From positions 1 to 24,555 of the forward strand of contig VBBQ01000015.1 in the NCBI GenBank assembly GCA_005888755.1: 24,555 nt of DNA, in the 5' to 3' direction. The first letter of the stretch is position 1, and the number at the start of each line of letters is the position of its first letter. Positions 22,380 to 24,555 of the stretch are shown one piece after another. The position numbers and the translations under genes are program-made. The notes below the pieces were generated by a model that saw only the letters and a program-made list of their open reading frames with translations, had not been told where the DNA came from and made no database searches. This stretch comes from Candidatus Bathyarchaeota archaeon (GTDB lineage Archaea > Thermoproteota > Bathyarchaeia > 40CM-2-53-6).

Positions 22380-22524
22380 AATTGGGAGCACTCGTGTGTC
22401 TCATGGGCTTCGGAAGATTGCTTTACGGAAACTCTGGTGGCTAGCGAACAATGCCAGGTCTCTGGGTGTTCCACTTTCGTCTAGTTCAACCAGAGCGACA
22501 GCGAGGCGCATGAATGGGGTCTAG
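22372..22524 (+). CDS. Small very basic ORF downstream of Rep
   Basis: ATG 22372 overlaps the previous small ORF by eight bases and encodes 50 residues. TTG 22336 would add 12. The peptide is strongly basic, with about ten Arg/Lys and almost no acidic residues. It has a central amphipathic helix (LRKIALRKLWWLANNARSLG), which suggests nucleic-acid or membrane binding. It ends in a TAG that shares bases with the convergent secreted-protein stop. No family is recognised. Its overlap and codon habit tie it to the Rep islet. Confidence 0.4.
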   Translation: MVRIGSTRVSHGLRKIALRKLWWLANNARSLGVPLSSSSTRATARRMNGV

Positions 22525-23270
22525 GGAGCAGATACGTCCATGACAAATCCTGTGCTGCCCAACGGCGTGTAGAAGCTGAGAGTTGAGGATCCGCCCCCGA
22601 ACTGAGAATACGTAGTTATCGTGAATGTGAAGGTAGTGGTTCCGCCTGGTCGTATCAAGATACTAGTTGGGATTCCTGACGCGCCCCAGTAGAAACCGCT
22701 GTTCTGGTAAAAGGACGTTGTGAAGTTGCCCGCAAGCCCGTTCAAGGAGGTCAATGTCACTGACACGGTACTGGAGGAAGCGGGCGGGACTTTGATCGGG
22801 CTTGGGTTTGTACTAAGGGCCAATCCTCGCGCGATAACGTTCACGGTGACCGAGTGAGATAGTCTGCCGCTGGTCCCGGTGACGATCAAGGAATAGTTTC
22901 CTGCGGTAGCAACGCGGATGGTAAGATTCAGGCTTTGGTCTCGGCCCAGCAGAACTTGACTTACGTCAATCTGATTGCTGCCGTCCACCTTGAGAAGACG
23001 TTCGTTTACTCCGTTCGGGGAGGATACCGCCATAGAGACTATGCCTGTAAAGTTGTTCACTGCGCCAACGGTGATCGTACTCCAATAAGGGCCATCCGAC
23101 CCGTTCAGTAGAGTCTCGCGGTTTGGGTTGGCGGTAAGGCTGAAGTCAGGTTGTGAGGTGGTCGTTTTCAGATTCGTTGCGACATAAATCGATATTGAAG
23201 CAGCTGCACCTACGATCGCGACCAAGAGTAGCCAAGCAGGTACGGATTTTCTTAGCAGCGTGAATTTCAT
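22521..23270 (-). CDS. Secreted or anchored Ig-like beta-sandwich protein
   Basis: This encodes 249 residues from ATG 23270; a TTG at 23288 would add six. After a short basic start, one hydrophobic helix (about 10-31, VPAWLLLVAIVGAAASISIYVA) serves as signal anchor or signal peptide. The rest is Ser/Thr/Asn-rich beta sequence with two repeat units of about 90 residues, each opening with an L-x-x-N-P motif (SLTANPN near 46 and ALSTNPSP near 150) and carrying G-x-Y-S-L-I-V-T-G or similar strands. Several N-x-S/T sequons are present. This is typical of archaeal cell-surface proteins with tandem Ig-like folds; binding partner unknown. A weak TATA-like ATTATGC lies about 30 bases upstream. Confidence 0.75.
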   Translation of the reverse strand: MKFTLLRKSVPAWLLLVAIVGAAASISIYVATNLKTTTSQPDFSLTANPNRETLLNGSDGPYWSTITVGAVNNFTGIVSMAVSSPNGVNERLLKVDGSNQIDVSQVLLGRDQSLNLTIRVATAGNYSLIVTGTSGRLSHSVTVNVIARGLALSTNPSPIKVPPASSSTVSVTLTSLNGLAGNFTTSFYQNSGFYWGASGIPTSILIRPGGTTTFTFTITTYSQFGGGSSTLSFYTPLGSTGFVMDVSAP

Positions 23271-23445
23271 CGTACTCGTTGACTCCAATCCAGCTCTTTA
23301 GCATAATGTCGAAGTTGGACAGGCTTATTCGGTATTCATCTCGTGGGATTGCCGCCGAGATAGGCATAGTATGCCTTCGGGTGTTTCTGTTGGCGTCGGA
23401 AAAGTGCCTTAGGAAAACCCGTGGTTTGTGCTGGTTGTCTGCGGA

Positions 23446-23751
23446 TCAGGCGACGCTAGGAGCCGCCCGCTGTTCCTTTTCCTTCTTCAAGTGCCACGAC
23501 CTATGTAGGTTCATATCGTTAACACTGATGCTGCAAATTGGGCAAAACGGCGAGTCATCTTTCTCGAAAATGATCGTCGAGTAGCTTGAAATCTGCATAC
23601 TAAGACCTCCAAAATAACTCTCAGAACGTGAGAACTGAGAGATGTTCTTGACACTCCAACCGTTCATTACCCAGCGTTGAATGAGAAAGTGCATTGCCCG
23701 AATCTCTTCCTCGTCATCAGTTCGAACCGTGACACTCTGGATCTGCTTCAT
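23446..23751 (-). CDS. Small protein with a C-terminal C2H2 zinc finger
   Basis: This encodes 101 residues from ATG 23751. The open frame extends to 23904, but that extension is low-complexity and unlikely to be translated; GGGGAAG lies just before ATG 23751. The N-terminal domain (SVTVRTDDEEEIRAMHFLIQ...NISQFSRSESYFGG) looks like a small alpha-beta fold. The C-terminus carries C-P-I-C-x9-H-x3-H followed by a basic run (LKKEKEQR), a single classical-type C2H2 finger. Archaeal one-finger proteins of this kind often bind DNA and are common on archaeal plasmids and viruses. It lies about 900 bases from the Rep islet, but no direct link is visible. The family is otherwise unrecognised. Confidence 0.6.
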   Translation of the reverse strand: MKQIQSVTVRTDDEEEIRAMHFLIQRWVMNGWSVKNISQFSRSESYFGGLSMQISSYSTIIFEKDDSPFCPICSISVNDMNLHRSWHLKKEKEQRAAPSVA

Positions 23752-24035
23752 TCTTCCCCATGAATAAGCTAGCAAGAAGCCTATATCCTTAGGCGCTCGT
23801 TCGTTCCCTTTACTCTCTCTGATAGGGGCAGTCCCTAATCGTGGTGAGCCCTTGGGAAGGGTGCAAAGTTGTCTCTTTTGCTCTCGGAAGTCTTTATTTG
23901 GCAAGTTGTACCAATGGCTGTGGTGTTGACCGTGAGTCTCTCTCTGCTGGTCCAGAAGGGATTCTAGTGGGTTTTGCGGCGCTCACATTGTGTGTTCGAG
24001 TCCTGATCGCATAAATAACAGGAGGGCAAATTCAC

Positions 24036-24434
24036 TTGAGCATTGCTCCCATCTTACGGGTAGGATTGCCGTGGCTTGCGTTTCTTTCCAGCTTTCTTCT
24101 TGTTCTTGTAGTTCAGCCGCCGGTTGTATATGTCACATGGGTTGTCACAGCATTGGGCGTTTTTTACTTAGGTTTCGAGTCTCGTAGACTCAGATCTATG
24201 TCAGGCCGGCTTCACGCAACAGCTCGAACTATGATTCGAATTGGCTTTGGATTATTGACAGCTGCCGCTTTGATCTCACTGCTTGTTAACTTGCTTGTTC
24301 TTGCAAATAACCCAACTTCAATTGGTGTTTTCTCTTCCATCATCGAGCCTCTATGGATCTTGGGAACACTAATAACCTTCGGAGTCGTTCTCTACATTAG
24401 GATAGAAGGCTTAGGTCCGAACGGACCGAATTGA
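24036..24434 (+). CDS. Small four-helix membrane protein
   Basis: This encodes 132 residues from TTG 24036, with GGAGGG nine bases upstream deciding the start. Four hydrophobic segments lie at about 8-26, 30-46, 68-90 and 102-122, joined by a basic inside loop (SRRLRSMSGRLHATARTMIR). The ends are short. Codon endings are richer in T than in the core genes, as in the Rep islet. No family is recognised. The 130 bases before it hold no supportable gene. Confidence 0.65.
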   Translation: MSIAPILRVGLPWLAFLSSFLLVLVVQPPVVYVTWVVTALGVFYLGFESRRLRSMSGRLHATARTMIRIGFGLLTAAALISLLVNLLVLANNPTSIGVFSSIIEPLWILGTLITFGVVLYIRIEGLGPNGPN

Positions 24435-24555
24435 ACGCTCGGATCCAAACGAGGCCTTGTCGACTAAATCTTGGGTCGGCTGGCGAATGTGCGACGCCTT
24501 TCACTGTTTCCGGGTCGTTTTTGCCGTTTAGGAGAAGGGTGGGGTAGAAATCGAG
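24397..24555 (-). CDS. Possible C-terminal end of a gene entering from the right
   Basis: A minus-strand frame is open from the right edge to a TAA at 24397-24399. It reads DFYPTLLLNGKNDPETVKGV near the edge, with codons ending mostly in C as in the core genes, and then a less convincing stretch overlapping the four-helix gene by 38 bases. It could be the tail of a real protein, but too little is present to name a family and chance is possible. Confidence 0.3.
   Translation of the reverse strand, partial: LDFYPTLLLNGKNDPETVKGVAHSPADPRFSRQGLVWIRAFNSVRSDLSLLS

Noticed and set aside
23985-24010. GTTCGAGTCC resembling a tRNA T loop
   Set aside because: Flanking bases do not pair as a T stem and no acceptor or anticodon arm can be drawn.
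1-24555. CRISPR array or insertion sequence
   Set aside because: No regularly spaced direct repeats, Cas proteins or transposase motifs were seen; the only mobile-type gene is the HUH Rep.

Overview
The window is archaeal. Its markers are an aIF2-beta/DUF424 gene pair, a tRNA-Gln interrupted by two short introns with no encoded CCA, TATA elements about 26 bp upstream of start codons with no leader, a two-subunit glycine dehydrogenase, a eukaryote-like GlcNAc-1-phosphate transferase and a family-5 uracil-DNA glycosylase. Frequent TTG starts, the tRNA introns and a degenerate FtsZ homologue suggest the TACK side of the archaea (Thaumarchaeota/Nitrososphaeria or Bathyarchaeia-like). That placement is inference, because no rRNA is present.

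Bases 1-5300 are accessory and partly decayed. They hold small membrane proteins, a SAM methyltransferase and a zinc-ribbon protein, with at least four damaged coding frames between them: a three-frame membrane-protein tail, an Lrp/AsnC-RAM-like frame with one in-frame TAG, a second small frame with one in-frame TAG, and a C2H2-finger membrane protein broken by one base in a C run. Two stacked hairpins lie at 483-543.

Bases 5350-9750 are informational: tRNA-Gln(UUG), DUF424 and aIF2-beta on the minus strand, then methionyl-tRNA synthetase and a PHP phosphoesterase on the plus strand, converging on a divergent FtsZ-family gene. Bases 9971-12901 encode both halves of the glycine cleavage P-protein (gcvPA, gcvPB).

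Bases 12982-18421 look like an envelope/glycosylation block. It contains a GPT/WecA-type phosphoglycosyltransferase with a translationally coupled small membrane protein, an opposing ATP-grasp enzyme, a sequon-rich type I membrane protein laid out like ribophorin I, and a long coiled-coil protein. Bases 18470-21287 hold UDGb, an orphan ParA ATPase and a DUF72 protein.

Bases 21370-22524 look like a small replicon remnant: an HUH rolling-circle Rep with T-ending codons, two hairpins upstream and two tiny overlapping ORFs downstream. The right end holds a secreted Ig-like protein, a one-finger C2H2 protein, a four-helix membrane protein and the probable tail of another gene. The best candidates for something new are the Rep islet, the ribophorin-like/coiled-coil pair beside the GPT gene, and the two UAG-interrupted frames.
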